From contig DAITAZ010000002.1 in assembly GCA_036824045.1 (NCBI GenBank), forward strand, positions 1 to 64,000: DNA of 64,000 nt, given 5' to 3'. The notes beneath the pieces are model-generated. The model did no database searches. It was not told the origin of the DNA and worked only from the letters and a program-made list of their open reading frames with translations. Of the stretch, positions 53,260 to 62,777 are shown piece after piece. How positions within the stretch are numbered: position 1 is the stretch's first letter; the number at the start of each line of letters is the position of its first letter. The position numbers and the translations under genes are program-made. Source of the stretch: DAITAZ01 sp036824045 (GTDB lineage Bacteria; Pseudomonadota; Gammaproteobacteria; Burkholderiales; Rhodocyclaceae).

Positions 53260-55056
53260 TCAGCGCAATGCTTCGTGTATCTGCTCTGCGAGTTTACGGT
53301 TGATCCCCGCTACGCGACATAGATCCTCAGGTGTTGCGTCGCGCACGCCCGCCAGCCCCCCGAAGGCGGAAAGGAGCTTCTTGCGACGTGCGGGACCGAT
53401 ACCGGGGACGTTCTCCAGAGCGGACTCTCGCCTCGCCTTCGCCCGTCTCGCACGATGTCCGCCAATCGCGAATCGATGAGCCTCGTCCCGAATCTGCTGG
53501 ATCAAATGCAACGCTGGATGATCTTCGGGCAAGTGTATCCCGTCCCGGCCATCAGGAAACACAAGTTCCTCCATCCCCGGCTTGCGCTCGACGCCTTTTG
53601 CCACCCCAATCATTGGTACATGATCGAGACCACAGTCGGCTAGCACCTCCCGGGCGATTCCAACCTGCCCTTTCCCGCCATCAATCAGAATGAGATCCGG
53701 ACAAACACCCTCCCCACTCGCCACCTTCTCGTAGCGACGGGTCAGGGCACTGCGCATGGCTGCGTAGTCGTCCCCCGGGGTGATGCCGGAAATGTTGTAG
53801 CGGCGATACTCGGATTTCTTCATGGCGCTTTCAACAAACACCACGCACGATGCCACTGTGCCCTCCCCCATGGTATGGCTGATGTCGAAACACTCAATCC
53901 TCGCCGGGACGTCATCCAGTTCAAGCAGTTGCTGAAGCGCCTGGACGCGGGCCTCGGTGCGGGAAGCGGTGAGGGCCTGCACTTCCAGGGCGTGAAGTGC
54001 ATTCTTCTCCGCCATCTCCACCCACGCCTTCTCGCTGGCAGTGCGCGGCGCGGCCACCTTGCACGGCGCCTCGCTCACCTCGGCCAGCACGTTTGCCAGC
54101 GCGTCTAACGAGGGGATGTTGACAATGATCTTCTGCGGCAGATCATGCCCCCGGTAGTGTTGTTCGACAAAAGCGAGAAGCGCATCCACAGCGGCATCCT
54201 CTCCCGCTCCCTGGGGAATCAGGGGGCGATCCCCCAGATGCCGCCCTGCCCGGACCATGGCCAGATTGACGCATGGAAACCCACCTTGCTGGACTGCCAC
54301 AATCACGTCTACATCCTCGTCCCGGTCGCTGCTTACATATTGCCGATGCAATACCGCCTGAACAGATCTGATCTGATCACGAAACAACGCGGCCTCTTCA
54401 TACGCCAGACGGTCGGATGCTTCATGCATCCGTTGTTCGAGCGAACGAACCACCTCCGAGTGTTTGCCATCGAGAAAAAGCATCGCCATGCGCACATCGT
54501 TACGATAGCTCGCCTCGTCAATCATTCCCACGCATGCGCCTGAACAACGTTTGATCTGGAAAAGCAAACACGGCCGGGAACGATTCTGGAAAACCGAGTT
54601 TTCACACGTACGCAGCAAGAAGATTCGTTGCAACAGATGCAAGCTGTCACGAACGGCCAACGAATTCGGAAACGGCCCAAAGTAGCGGGAGCCCTTGTCA
54701 AACGGTCCCCGATGAAAAGCCAGGCGAGGCTGGGCATCCCCCGAAATGCAGATGAAGGGATAAGATTTGTCGTCCCTGAACAGGATGTTGTACTTGGGCG
54801 CGAGGCTTTTGATCAGGTTGTTTTCGAGGATCAACGCCTCGGCTTCCGACCTGGTCACGGTGATGTCCACCCGAAGCACTTGAGCCACCATCAGGGCAAT
54901 GCGGGGACTTGGGGCGGAACGCTGGAAGTACGACGAAACCCTTCGCTTCAGATTCTTCGCTTTCCCTACGTACAAAACGGCCTCGTCGACGCCAATCATC
55001 CGGTAGACGCCCGGGTCCTCGGGCAAGGTCCGGATGAAAGTCTTGCTGTCGAACAT
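53260..55056 (-). CDS. uvrC: Excinuclease ABC subunit C
   Basis: A 598-residue nucleotide-excision-repair nuclease. The N-terminal GIY-YIG domain reads PGVYRMIGVDEAVLYVGKAK (residues 15-34); a Cys cluster FQIKRCSGACVG follows near residue 165. The UVR/UvrB-binding domain is at about 200-240, and the RNase H-like C-terminal nuclease domain has ECFDISHTMGEGTVAS and LILIDGGKGQVGIAREVL. Two helix-hairpin-helix motifs are at the end (ENVPGIGPARRKKLLSAFGG). No LexA box was seen next to it. Confidence 0.97.
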   Translation of the reverse strand: MFDSKTFIRTLPEDPGVYRMIGVDEAVLYVGKAKNLKRRVSSYFQRSAPSPRIALMVAQVLRVDITVTRSEAEALILENNLIKSLAPKYNILFRDDKSYPFICISGDAQPRLAFHRGPFDKGSRYFGPFPNSLAVRDSLHLLQRIFLLRTCENSVFQNRSRPCLLFQIKRCSGACVGMIDEASYRNDVRMAMLFLDGKHSEVVRSLEQRMHEASDRLAYEEAALFRDQIRSVQAVLHRQYVSSDRDEDVDVIVAVQQGGFPCVNLAMVRAGRHLGDRPLIPQGAGEDAAVDALLAFVEQHYRGHDLPQKIIVNIPSLDALANVLAEVSEAPCKVAAPRTASEKAWVEMAEKNALHALEVQALTASRTEARVQALQQLLELDDVPARIECFDISHTMGEGTVASCVVFVESAMKKSEYRRYNISGITPGDDYAAMRSALTRRYEKVASGEGVCPDLILIDGGKGQVGIAREVLADCGLDHVPMIGVAKGVERKPGMEELVFPDGRDGIHLPEDHPALHLIQQIRDEAHRFAIGGHRARRAKARRESALENVPGIGPARRKKLLSAFGGLAGVRDATPEDLCRVAGINRKLAEQIHEALR

Positions 55057-55079
55057 GCCTTTTCCTGCCGATTCCGAGC

Positions 55080-56114
55080 CTACGCCATCTCAGCATCGGC
55101 GATCCGCTTTCGCACCGCCGAAAGCCGGAACGGGTCGATACTACTTGGCTGCGGAAGAAGTGCCGCAATGCGGGTGGAAGCCTTGGGACAAACGGCGGGC
55201 TTCCACCTTGACAGCAATACACGCGCAGCTTCCGGCGCATTGCACACCAGTACCATGTCACAGCCAGCACTCAGGGCGGCGCTCGCTCGATCCACCACAT
55301 CGCCGGCTACGCTCGCGCCTTCCATGCTCAAGTCGTCACTAAATATCACGCCGCCAAACCCCAAGTGACGCCTCAGCACTGTCTGCAACCAAAACGGTGA
55401 AAAGCCCGATGGTTTGTCGTCGGCCGCCGGGTACGTCACATGTGCAGGCATTACACCACTGAGTACCCCAAGCAGCGCCGCCGAGCGATAGGGCTGCATG
55501 TCTTCAGTCCAGATCGCTTCAAACCGCCGGGTATCCACCGGGATGGCAACATGGGAGTCAGCCTGGACTGCGCCATGGCCGGGAAAGTGCTTGCCCACTG
55601 CCCCCATTCCCACTTCCCTCAAGCCTTCGATAAGCGCAAGTGCCAGGGCGGTCACGGCTTTGGGATCCCGGTGGAAGGCGCGATCGCCGATCACCGAGCT
55701 CACCCCATAATCGAGATCCAGCACAGGCGTAAAGCTGAGATCAACACCGTGGCTTCGCAACTCCGCCCCAAGCAGCCAGCCAATGTCCCGGGCACGGGCA
55801 CAGGCATCGTGCTGCGCCGCATCCCACAAGGCGCCTAGAGTACGCATGGCGGGAATCCGGCTGAACCCCTGGCGGAACCTTTGGACTCGTCCTCCCTCAT
55901 GATCCACCGCGATCAACAGCGATTGCCTGCGTGTCGAGCGGATGGCGTCCGTCAGTAACGACAATTGCAAAGGGTCCTGATAGTTGCGACTAAACAGGAT
56001 GACTCCGCCGACCAACGGATGCTGAAGGACTTCGCGCTCCTCCGCAGTCAGTTCAAGTCCGGATACGTCCAGCATCACCGGCCCCGGGAGGAGTGCCTCA
56101 AGTTCCCCTATCAT
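55080..56114 (-). CDS. nagZ: Beta-N-acetylhexosaminidase NagZ
   Basis: A 344-residue GH3 enzyme releasing N-acetylglucosamine during cytoplasmic murein recycling. GPVMLDVSGLELTAEEREVL, GGVILFSRNYQDPLQL, AVDHEGGRVQRFRQGF, KHFPGHGAVQADSHV (catalytic His of the His/Asp dyad) and FSDDLSMEGASVAGDV (catalytic nucleophile Asp) are canonical. The start at 56114 overlaps the acpS stop as ATGA. The family often starts at the later Met (MLDVSG), so a shorter protein is possible. No signal peptide, consistent with the cytosol. Confidence 0.94.
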   Translation of the reverse strand: MIGELEALLPGPVMLDVSGLELTAEEREVLQHPLVGGVILFSRNYQDPLQLSLLTDAIRSTRRQSLLIAVDHEGGRVQRFRQGFSRIPAMRTLGALWDAAQHDACARARDIGWLLGAELRSHGVDLSFTPVLDLDYGVSSVIGDRAFHRDPKAVTALALALIEGLREVGMGAVGKHFPGHGAVQADSHVAIPVDTRRFEAIWTEDMQPYRSAALLGVLSGVMPAHVTYPAADDKPSGFSPFWLQTVLRRHLGFGGVIFSDDLSMEGASVAGDVVDRASAALSAGCDMVLVCNAPEAARVLLSRWKPAVCPKASTRIAALLPQPSSIDPFRLSAVRKRIADAEMA

Positions 56115-56503
56115 TCCCGCTCCCCGACCAAGATGTCGATAACCACAAAAGCTAGCGCGTACTCGCGTTCATCCGAGATACTCAAAGAAATCTGCCAGCG
56201 CTCACGCTCCACCAAAGCCTGGAGCTCTCCCTTGGTGAACAACGACGGCTTTCCGTGCATATCATGGCCAATCCACATGCTGGTGAGCAGCACAGGAGCC
56301 CGGATACCCATCCCCGTCGCCTTTCCGAAAGCCTCTTTGGCAGCGAAGCGCTTGGCGAGAAAGCGCGGCTTGTCACTGGTGTGGATGAAAGCGTCCATTT
56401 CTTCAAGCGCCAACACCCGCCTGGCAAGCCGCTCTCCGTGCCGCTCGACCAAGGCCGCGAAACGGGCGATCTCGACCAGATCAGTCCCGACGCCTTGAAT
56501 CAT
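56111..56503 (-). CDS. acpS: Holo-ACP synthase
   Basis: A 130-residue phosphopantetheinyl transferase activating AcpP. It starts MIQGVGTDLVEIARFAALVE with the Mg-binding Asp, and has FLAKRFAAKEAFGKATGMGI, the signature with K-E-A. SISDEREYALAFVVI is the C-terminal strand. The ATG at 56503 overlaps the pdxJ stop by 4 bp; sequence further upstream lacks similarity. Part of the pdxJ-acpS-nagZ overlap chain. Confidence 0.96.
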   Translation of the reverse strand: MIQGVGTDLVEIARFAALVERHGERLARRVLALEEMDAFIHTSDKPRFLAKRFAAKEAFGKATGMGIRAPVLLTSMWIGHDMHGKPSLFTKGELQALVERERWQISLSISDEREYALAFVVIDILVGERE

Positions 56504-57255
56504 TGTCGCGCACACGACGCTTCGCGCATCAGGCGCTTCATCTCGCCCACAGCTTCGCGCATGCCGACAAACACCGCCCGCGAGACGATGGCGTGCCCAA
56601 TGTGCAGTTCCCGCACACCAGGCAGAGCTGCAACTGGCTGAACGTTGAAGTAATTGAGCGCGTGGCCGGCATTGAACCGCATCCCCAAATTCCGGATCGC
56701 CTCTCCCGCCTCCCGGATGAGCGCCAACTCGGCAAGCACCGCGGGGCTCTCTGCATCGCGGCCTCTCGCGTGGAAGGCGTGAGCGTAAGGACCGGTGTGT
56801 ATCTCGCAAACGCGCGCGCCGATTCGGGCTGCGGCCTCAACCTGCCGCAAGTCAGGGTCGATGAAAACGCTGGTCATGATGCCTGCATCCGCCAGACGGT
56901 GAATGATCGACTTCAGGCGCGCTTCCTGCCCCACCACATCCAGCCCCCCCTCAGTGGTGATCTCCTGCCGGCCCTCTGGAACCAGCATCGCCATCTCGGG
57001 GCGCACATCGCACGCGATCTCCACCATTTCATCGGTGGCCGCCATCTCCAGATTGAGCTTGATATGGGTCAGTTCCCGCAGGCGGCGGACATCCTTGTCC
57101 TGGATATGGCGGCGGTCTTCGCGCAAATGCACTGTAATGCCGTCTGCCCCCCCCAAGTGAGCCTCTACCGCTGCCCAAACAGGATCAGGCTCATGCCCTC
57201 GGCGGGCTTGGCGAACAGTTGCTACGTGATCGATATTGACACCGAGTTCGATCAA
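56500..57255 (-). CDS. pdxJ: Pyridoxine 5'-phosphate synthase
   Basis: A 251-residue enzyme of de novo vitamin B6 synthesis, condensing 1-deoxyxylulose 5-phosphate with 3-amino-2-oxopropyl phosphate. IELGVNIDHVATVRQARRG, ITVHLREDRRHIQDKDVRRL, NLEMAATDEMVEIA, SLFID-like VFIDPDLRQVEAA, and GHALNYFNVQPVA are conserved. I choose the TTG at 57255, which gives the family N-terminus and has GAGGAG 8 nt upstream; the GTG at 57264 lies inside that ribosome-binding site. It sits 12 bp after recO. Confidence 0.95.
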   Translation of the reverse strand: MIELGVNIDHVATVRQARRGHEPDPVWAAVEAHLGGADGITVHLREDRRHIQDKDVRRLRELTHIKLNLEMAATDEMVEIACDVRPEMAMLVPEGRQEITTEGGLDVVGQEARLKSIIHRLADAGIMTSVFIDPDLRQVEAAARIGARVCEIHTGPYAHAFHARGRDAESPAVLAELALIREAGEAIRNLGMRFNAGHALNYFNVQPVAALPGVRELHIGHAIVSRAVFVGMREAVGEMKRLMREASCARQ

Positions 57256-57267
57256 AAGAATCACTCC

Positions 57268-57993
57268 TCAAAAGGATTGAAGATCGCGAAACACCCTTCG
57301 AGACTGGAGCGGAACGTCCCCCAGATAATGTCCGATGATGGCACGCATCAGCAGCTTGCACTGCAGCAGTGTTTCGGGCTCCGAGTAGTCTCCCCGGGCG
57401 ATTGCAAGGAGGGTCCTGCCGGCGTAGGTCTGGCAGCCGGACCTGGGCGCCTCAACAGCCACCAATCCCTGATCGGCTTCGTAGCGGTAGAGCGCGTCCG
57501 GTGTAAGGGCTTCGCCAGTAGCCGCGTCATGTTCGAGCGAAGCGCCGTACCCCAACTGTTGCAGCAGCACGACTTCAAAGCGGCGCAACCAAGGCTCAGG
57601 TGGATCTCCTTTGGCAAGAGCACCGAGGGTGGCACGGTAGACATCAAACAAGCCCGGGTGAGAGTCGTCGCGAGGCACCAGCCGAATGAGCAACTCATTA
57701 AGATAGTAGCCACACAGCAATGCTTCGCCTTGGAGGAGCGGCTGTCCGCCCGCCCATTCCGCCGTGGTCAGCGTACGAACTTCGCCGGCTCCAAACCATC
57801 CTAACTCAAGGGGCTGAAAAGCCAGCAATACCCCCCTGAGCGCGGAACGCACCCGGCGAGCCCCCCGGGCCACCAAGGGCACACGCCCCCATTCGCGGCT
57901 GAATACGTCTACGAGCAAGCTGGTTTCCCGGTAAGGGTGAGCGTGCAGCACAAACGCAGGCTGCCCCTCCACCCGCTGGCGCGCACCGCTCAC
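57268..57993 (-). CDS. recO: DNA repair protein RecO
   Basis: A 241-residue recombination mediator that helps load RecA through RecF/RecR. The N-terminal OB fold (QPAFVLHAHPYRETSLLVDV, VARGARRVRSALRGVLLAFQ) is followed by the helical domain with ELLIRLVPRDDSHPGLFDVY and the expected RRFEVVLLQQLGYG. The C-terminal zinc-binding cluster of some RecO proteins is absent. It is positioned between era and pdxJ as in related genomes, but separated from era by 180 bp holding a long inverted repeat. Confidence 0.94.
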   Translation of the reverse strand: MSGARQRVEGQPAFVLHAHPYRETSLLVDVFSREWGRVPLVARGARRVRSALRGVLLAFQPLELGWFGAGEVRTLTTAEWAGGQPLLQGEALLCGYYLNELLIRLVPRDDSHPGLFDVYRATLGALAKGDPPEPWLRRFEVVLLQQLGYGASLEHDAATGEALTPDALYRYEADQGLVAVEAPRSGCQTYAGRTLLAIARGDYSEPETLLQCKLLMRAIIGHYLGDVPLQSRRVFRDLQSF

Positions 57994-58044
57994 TCCGCGT
58001 GCCCCGGCACAACATGGGAAAGACCGGACACCCCTTGCGCTTTA

Positions 58045-58145
58045 ACCAATGGCCCGGCCCAGAGTGCCTCGTTGCGCAATTGCCTTTCCTGCCTTACCCG
58101 GCTGACCGTTCTGGTTACAGGTGATTGTGTGCCGGGCCCATTGGT
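58045..58145 (-). other. Long inverted repeat between era and recO
   Basis: Arms ACCAATGGCCCGGC (58045-58058) and GCCGGGCCCATTGGT (58131-58145) pair over 14 bp with a single bulge, enclosing 72 nt that contains further short palindromes (TTGCGCAA among them). It fills most of the 180-bp gap. No T tract. Could be an attenuator or structured RNA; no family recognised. Confidence 0.55.
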
Positions 58146-58173
58146 CCGCCGACGAATTCCGCGTCGCTGGCTG

Positions 58174-59082
58174 TCAGTCGTAGCCCAGACTCTTGAGCGC
58201 CCGTTCATCATCCGCCCAGCCACTCCGCACCTTGACCCAAGTCTCCAGGAACACCCGCCCGCCAAAAAGGCTTTCCATATCCCGCCTGGCCGCAGAGGCA
58301 ACCTCCTTGAGTTGCTCCCCCTTGGCACCAATGACAATGCCTTTGTGGGCCGGGCGATCCACGATGATTGCCGCATGGACGCGCCGCAACGCGCCCTCCT
58401 GCTCGAATTTCTCGATCTCCACCGTCAAACCATAGGGCAGCTCGTCGCCCAGACGGCGGAAGAGCTTCTCGCGAATAAACTCCGCCGCGAGAAAACGCTC
58501 GCTACGATCCGTAACATCGTCCGGCTCGAACACCGGGTCACCCTCAGGCAAGTACCGACCCGTGATCTCCAACAACGCATCGATACCCTTCCCCTTCGAA
58601 GCACTGACTGGTACGACTTCGGTGAAAGCGAACTCGGAGGAAACCTGGGCAATGAAGGGCAATATCCGGTCTCGCTTATCCAACTCATCTGTCTTGTTGA
58701 TCACCAGAAACACAGCCTTACCCTCTGGAATCAGGCGAAGCACTTCCCGATCTTTGGATCCGAACCGCCCAGCCTCGATGACCAGAAATACCACGTCAAC
58801 ATCCTGAAGCGTCTGGACCACGCTACGGTTCATCGTCCGATTCAGCGCATTGCGGTGCTGGGTTTGGAACCCTGGTGTGTCCACGAATATGAACTGTCGT
58901 CCCTCTACAGTCAGAATCCCGTGGATGCGGTGGCGGGTAGTCTGCGCTTTTGAGGAAACGATGCTCACTTTCTGCCCGATCATCCGATTGAGCAGCGTGG
59001 ACTTCCCTACATTGGGACGCCCAACGATCGCAATGTAACCCGTTCGGAACGAATCTTCGGTCGTTTGAGTCAGCTCATTCAC
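58174..59082 (-). CDS. era: GTPase Era
   Basis: A 302-residue GTPase acting in 16S rRNA maturation and 30S assembly. G1 GRPNVGKSTLLNRMIG, G2 QTTRHRIHG, G3 VDTPGF, G4 NKTDELDKRD and G5 SASKGKGID are all present in residues 20-165. The C-terminal KH domain includes the family RAAIIVDRP-GHKGIVIGAKG-type stretch (VHAAIIVDRPAHKGIVIGAK). It overlaps rnc by 4 bp; the rnc-era pairing is conserved. Confidence 0.97.
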   Translation of the reverse strand: MNELTQTTEDSFRTGYIAIVGRPNVGKSTLLNRMIGQKVSIVSSKAQTTRHRIHGILTVEGRQFIFVDTPGFQTQHRNALNRTMNRSVVQTLQDVDVVFLVIEAGRFGSKDREVLRLIPEGKAVFLVINKTDELDKRDRILPFIAQVSSEFAFTEVVPVSASKGKGIDALLEITGRYLPEGDPVFEPDDVTDRSERFLAAEFIREKLFRRLGDELPYGLTVEIEKFEQEGALRRVHAAIIVDRPAHKGIVIGAKGEQLKEVASAARRDMESLFGGRVFLETWVKVRSGWADDERALKSLGYD

Positions 59083-59759
59083 TGCGGATCCACCCTTTCC
59101 AAAGCACGCTCAGCCGCAGCCTGCTCCGCCGCACGACGGCTGGCGCCAACACCGGTTGCCGAGCACTGCAGCGCGTCGACAAAGCACTCCACTTCGAATG
59201 ATTGGGCATGCGCTTCGCCCCTGACTTCCTTAAGCACATATCGCGGCAAAGGATGGCGGCGAGCCTGTAGCCACTCCTGCAAGCAGGTCTTCGGATCACG
59301 CAGGGCGCGCCGAATATCAAGCGACGCCACCTCAGGTTCAAAGCAGCGCACCAGCATTTCCTGCGCGGCTTCGAATCCCCCGTCCAGCCAAACAGCCCCA
59401 GCCAGGGCCTCCAGCGCATCGGCGAGGATGGAGGGGCGTTGGGCGCCACCACTTCGCACCTCTCCTTCGCCAAGCCGGAGACTGGAGCCGAGTTCCATCC
59501 GCAGTGCGATCTGGTGAAGGGTATCCTGACGTACGAGTGCAGCACGTAGCCGCGTCAGATCCCCCTCGCGCAGACTCGGAAAGCGCTCAAACAGGACACC
59601 GGCTACTACGCAGTTCACAACGCTATCGCCAAGAAACTCCATGCGTTCATTGTGGGGGGTGCCAAAACTGCGGTGCGTAAGGGCTTCATGAAGCAAGGAA
59701 CGATTCCGGAAGCGGTAGCCAAGTCGCGCTTCCACCGACGAATCTGGAGTGCGGGCCAT
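59079..59759 (-). CDS. rnc: Ribonuclease III
   Basis: A 226-residue double-strand-specific RNase. The signature ERMEFLGDSVVNCVVAGVLF (residues 38-57) contains the catalytic acidic residues, with LADALEALAGAVWLDGG carrying the second pair. A double-stranded-RNA-binding domain (about 155-225) ends RAAEQAAAERALERV. It processes rRNA precursors, fitting the neighbour era. Preceded by lepB and a DUF4845 gene, the usual order. Confidence 0.97.
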   Translation of the reverse strand: MARTPDSSVEARLGYRFRNRSLLHEALTHRSFGTPHNERMEFLGDSVVNCVVAGVLFERFPSLREGDLTRLRAALVRQDTLHQIALRMELGSSLRLGEGEVRSGGAQRPSILADALEALAGAVWLDGGFEAAQEMLVRCFEPEVASLDIRRALRDPKTCLQEWLQARRHPLPRYVLKEVRGEAHAQSFEVECFVDALQCSATGVGASRRAAEQAAAERALERVDPQ

Positions 59760-59769
59760 GTGTAAGGGA

Positions 59770-60138
59770 CTACTTGGGCATCGAGGTATGCGAAAGATCC
59801 AGATAAAGGCTCACAGGCCCGGCAAGTGGCACCTTCTTGCCGTAGCTGATCCTCAAGATGGCTCCTCCCGACGCTTTAACGATTTCCAGATCCTCCCCGG
59901 AAACGGATGTCACGTTATCGACACTGGCTTTGCGATTGAACGACGCCCGAATTTCGTTCTGAGATCCGGTGGTATCTCCCCCTCGAGCCATCCCATCCAT
60001 GATACGGGTGACAGCGAAATACTCAGTCATAACGGGCACAAGGCGCATTCCGACAACCATTGCAATCACGATGATTGCCACCCAGAAGATCAGGCCGAAC
60101 AGCCCTGCTCCCCGTTGCCTTTGCCTGCACCTCATCAT
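59770..60138 (-). CDS. DUF4845 membrane protein
   Basis: A 122-residue protein with a single N-terminal transmembrane helix (QRGAGLFGLIFWVAIIVIAM, about residues 8-27) and a small periplasmic domain. Opening R-Q-R-G-x-G-L and the Y-F-A-V-T-R-I-M stretch match DUF4845, a family found almost only between lepB and rnc in proteobacteria. The pseudopilin-like N-terminus may make it a distant type IV pilin-fold relative. Function unknown. Its start overlaps the lepB stop. Confidence 0.88.
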   Translation of the reverse strand: MMRCRQRQRGAGLFGLIFWVAIIVIAMVVGMRLVPVMTEYFAVTRIMDGMARGGDTTGSQNEIRASFNRKASVDNVTSVSGEDLEIVKASGGAILRISYGKKVPLAGPVSLYLDLSHTSMPK

Positions 60139-60923
60139 TTGAAGAATCCGACTCGTTTGATATCGCTGAAATTAAACCAGATCAGGAAAGCCTTGCCGAC
60201 AATGTGATCATCTGGAACGAATCCCCACACCCGGCTATCGCTACTAGCATCCCGATTATCACCCATGGTGAAGTAATGCCCCGCCGGCACTTCGCAGATG
60301 ATTCCCCGAGCGTTATAAATGCAAGCGTCCCTGAAAGGGTGTGTCATGACTTGGCTGACAAATGCTGGGGCATCGGGTTCAATCAGAATTGCGTGTTCAG
60401 TGCTTCCCAGTTTCTCGCTAAAGCGTGGCGAGTAATAGTTGCGCTCCGGATGGAAGTATTCCCCCGTGGCGCTTGTCTCCACGGTGTTTCCGTTAATGGT
60501 GAGTCGCTTGTCCTGGTACTCCACCCGATCACCCGGGAGCCCCACCACTCGCTTGATGTAATTGAGGGAGGGGTCAGCCGGATAGCGGAAAACCATCACA
60601 TCGCCTCGTTGAGGTGCGCCGAGTTCGACGACTTTCTTGTTGGCGATGGGCAACCGGATACCGTAGGTGAACTTATTCACCAATACAAAATCCCCGACCA
60701 GCAAAGTCGGGATCATCGACCCGGAGGGAATGCGGAAAGGCTCGACAACAAAGGATCGCAGGAGAAACACAAACACCAGAACCGGGAAGAAACTCGCTCC
60801 ATACTCCACCCACCAGGGATCTGGAGCCCCCGGAACTCGACGCCGGCGAAACACCAGCTTGTCCGCCAGCCAGATGACTCCCGTCACCAGAGTCAACAAA
60901 AACAAAATCAACGCGAGATCCAA
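60135..60923 (-). CDS. lepB: Signal peptidase I
   Basis: A 262-residue membrane serine protease that removes signal peptides. Two N-terminal transmembrane helices (about residues 3-19 and 43-61) are followed by catalytic Ser in IPSGSMIPTLLVGDFV (about residue 73) and catalytic Lys in LNYIKRVVGLPGD (about residue 128). Box D GHYFTMGDNRDASSDSR is complete. Located between lepA and DUF4845-rnc; 48 bp after lepA. Confidence 0.97.
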   Translation of the reverse strand: MDLALILFLLTLVTGVIWLADKLVFRRRRVPGAPDPWWVEYGASFFPVLVFVFLLRSFVVEPFRIPSGSMIPTLLVGDFVLVNKFTYGIRLPIANKKVVELGAPQRGDVMVFRYPADPSLNYIKRVVGLPGDRVEYQDKRLTINGNTVETSATGEYFHPERNYYSPRFSEKLGSTEHAILIEPDAPAFVSQVMTHPFRDACIYNARGIICEVPAGHYFTMGDNRDASSDSRVWGFVPDDHIVGKAFLIWFNFSDIKRVGFFK

Positions 60924-60971
60924 ATCAGCGCCCTTTCTCGCTAGTCGCCGGTTGCCCGTTGCAATGCCCGA

Positions 60972-62765
60972 TCATTTGTCACCCACCCGCAGCACCGCGA
61001 GGAATGCTTCCTGCGGGACTTCCACCGTTCCGATCTGTTTCATCCGGCGTTTGCCGGCTTTCTGTTTTTCGAGAAGCTTCTTTTTGCGGGTGATATCGCC
61101 ACCGTAACACTTGGCCAGTACGTTCTTGCGCAAGGCCTTGATGGTTTCGCGGGCAACAATATGTGACCCAATAGCCGCCTGCACAGCCACGTCATACATT
61201 TGCCTGGGAATGAGTTCCCGTAGTTTGGACGCAAGCTCCCGTCCCCTGTACTGGGAACTCGCCCGGTGGACGATGACCGACAGTGCATCAACCCGATCGC
61301 CATTGACCAGGATATCCAGCTTCACCACATCTGCAGAACGGTACTCCTTGAAGTCGTAGTCCAGCGATGCGTAGCCTCGCGACACAGACTTGAGCTTGTC
61401 GAAGAAATCGAAAACGACTTCCGCCATGGGCAACTCGTAAGTCAGCTGTGCTTGGCGACCGTGATACTGAAGGTTGGTCTGGGACCCCCGCTTTTGCTCA
61501 CATAGCGTAATTACTGCCCCCAGGTAGTCCTGTGGCAAAAAGATCGACGCCGTGATGATCGGCTCCCGGATTTCTTCCACTTTCGACACATCCGGCAGCT
61601 TCGATGGGTTCTCCACCATTACGACGCTTGAATCCTTCATGAGCACCTCATAGACCACGGTGGGAGCTGTGGTGATGAGGTCCATGTTGAATTCCCGTTC
61701 CAGGCGCTCCTGCACGATCTCCATGTGCAGCAGCCCAAGAAAGCCACACCGGAACCCAAAACCAAGCGCTTGGGAAACCTCAGGCTCGAACTGGAGCGAA
61801 GCGTCATTCAGCCGAAGCTTCTCGAGCGACTCTCGAAGCTGGTCGTACTCGTTGGGCTCGACCGGGTAAAGCCCAGCGAACACCTGAGGCTTGATTTCCT
61901 TGAACCCGGGAAGGGCCACCGCTGCGGGGCGATCCGTAGTGGTCACGGTATCGCCTACCTTAGCCGCCTTCAACTCCTTGATGCCGGAGATGATGAAGCC
62001 CACTTCGCCGGCAGACAGATGCTCCCGCTGTACTGACTTGGGAGAAAACACCCCTACCTGGTCGCACAGGTGCTGAGCACCGGTAGACATGAGGAGCATC
62101 TTGTCCTTCGGGCGCAGCACGCCGTCCACCACCCGCACCAGCATGACTACACCGACATAGTTATCGAACCACGAATCAATGATCAGCGCTTTCAAGGGAG
62201 CCGCGGGGTCGCCCTTGGGCGGTGGCACCTTCGCGATGATCGCTTCGAGGATGTCATCCACGCCCAAGCCTGTTTTCGCGCTTGCGAGCACAGCATCGGT
62301 AGCATCGATCCCGATAACATCCTCGATTTCCTGACGCGCATTATCCGGGTCGGCCGACGGCAGATCGATCTTGTTCAGGACCGGGACAACCTCCACCCCT
62401 TGCTCGATGGCGGTGTAACAGTTGGCAACCGTCTGAGCCTCCACCCCCTGCGAAGCATCTACAACCAGTAAAGCTCCTTCACATGCGGCCAGGGAACGAG
62501 ACACCTCGTACGAAAAATCCACGTGCCCAGGAGTGTCGATGAGGTTCAGGTTGTAACGGTGCCCATCCCGTGCGACATAGGAAAGCGCAGCAGTCTGGGC
62601 CTTGATCGTAATTCCCCGTTCGCGTTCCAAATCCATGGAATCCAGTACCTGTGCCTCCATCTCCCTGTCGGAGAGTCCTCCGCACAACTGGATAATTCGG
62701 TCGGCCAGGGTGGATTTGCCGTGGTCGATGTGGGCGATGATGGAAAAATTGCGTATGTGGTCCAT
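60972..62765 (-). CDS. lepA: Elongation factor 4 (LepA)
   Basis: A 597-residue ribosome-associated GTPase. G1 IAHIDHGKSTLADRI (residues 9-23), G2 RERGITIKAQT, G3 DTPGHVDF, G4 NKIDLPSADPD and G5 SAKTG with the unique C-terminal domain (LVNGDRVDALSVIVHR, CYGGDITRKKKLLEKQKAGK). It catalyses back-translocation and aids ribosome function. The ATG at 62765 has no Shine-Dalgarno (CGCCCCC precedes it) and lies 12 nt after a terminator hairpin, so it likely has low basal translation and its own promoter. Confidence 0.97.
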   Translation of the reverse strand: MDHIRNFSIIAHIDHGKSTLADRIIQLCGGLSDREMEAQVLDSMDLERERGITIKAQTAALSYVARDGHRYNLNLIDTPGHVDFSYEVSRSLAACEGALLVVDASQGVEAQTVANCYTAIEQGVEVVPVLNKIDLPSADPDNARQEIEDVIGIDATDAVLASAKTGLGVDDILEAIIAKVPPPKGDPAAPLKALIIDSWFDNYVGVVMLVRVVDGVLRPKDKMLLMSTGAQHLCDQVGVFSPKSVQREHLSAGEVGFIISGIKELKAAKVGDTVTTTDRPAAVALPGFKEIKPQVFAGLYPVEPNEYDQLRESLEKLRLNDASLQFEPEVSQALGFGFRCGFLGLLHMEIVQERLEREFNMDLITTAPTVVYEVLMKDSSVVMVENPSKLPDVSKVEEIREPIITASIFLPQDYLGAVITLCEQKRGSQTNLQYHGRQAQLTYELPMAEVVFDFFDKLKSVSRGYASLDYDFKEYRSADVVKLDILVNGDRVDALSVIVHRASSQYRGRELASKLRELIPRQMYDVAVQAAIGSHIVARETIKALRKNVLAKCYGGDITRKKKLLEKQKAGKRRMKQIGTVEVPQEAFLAVLRVGDK

Positions 62766-62777
62766 GGGGGCGAACAG

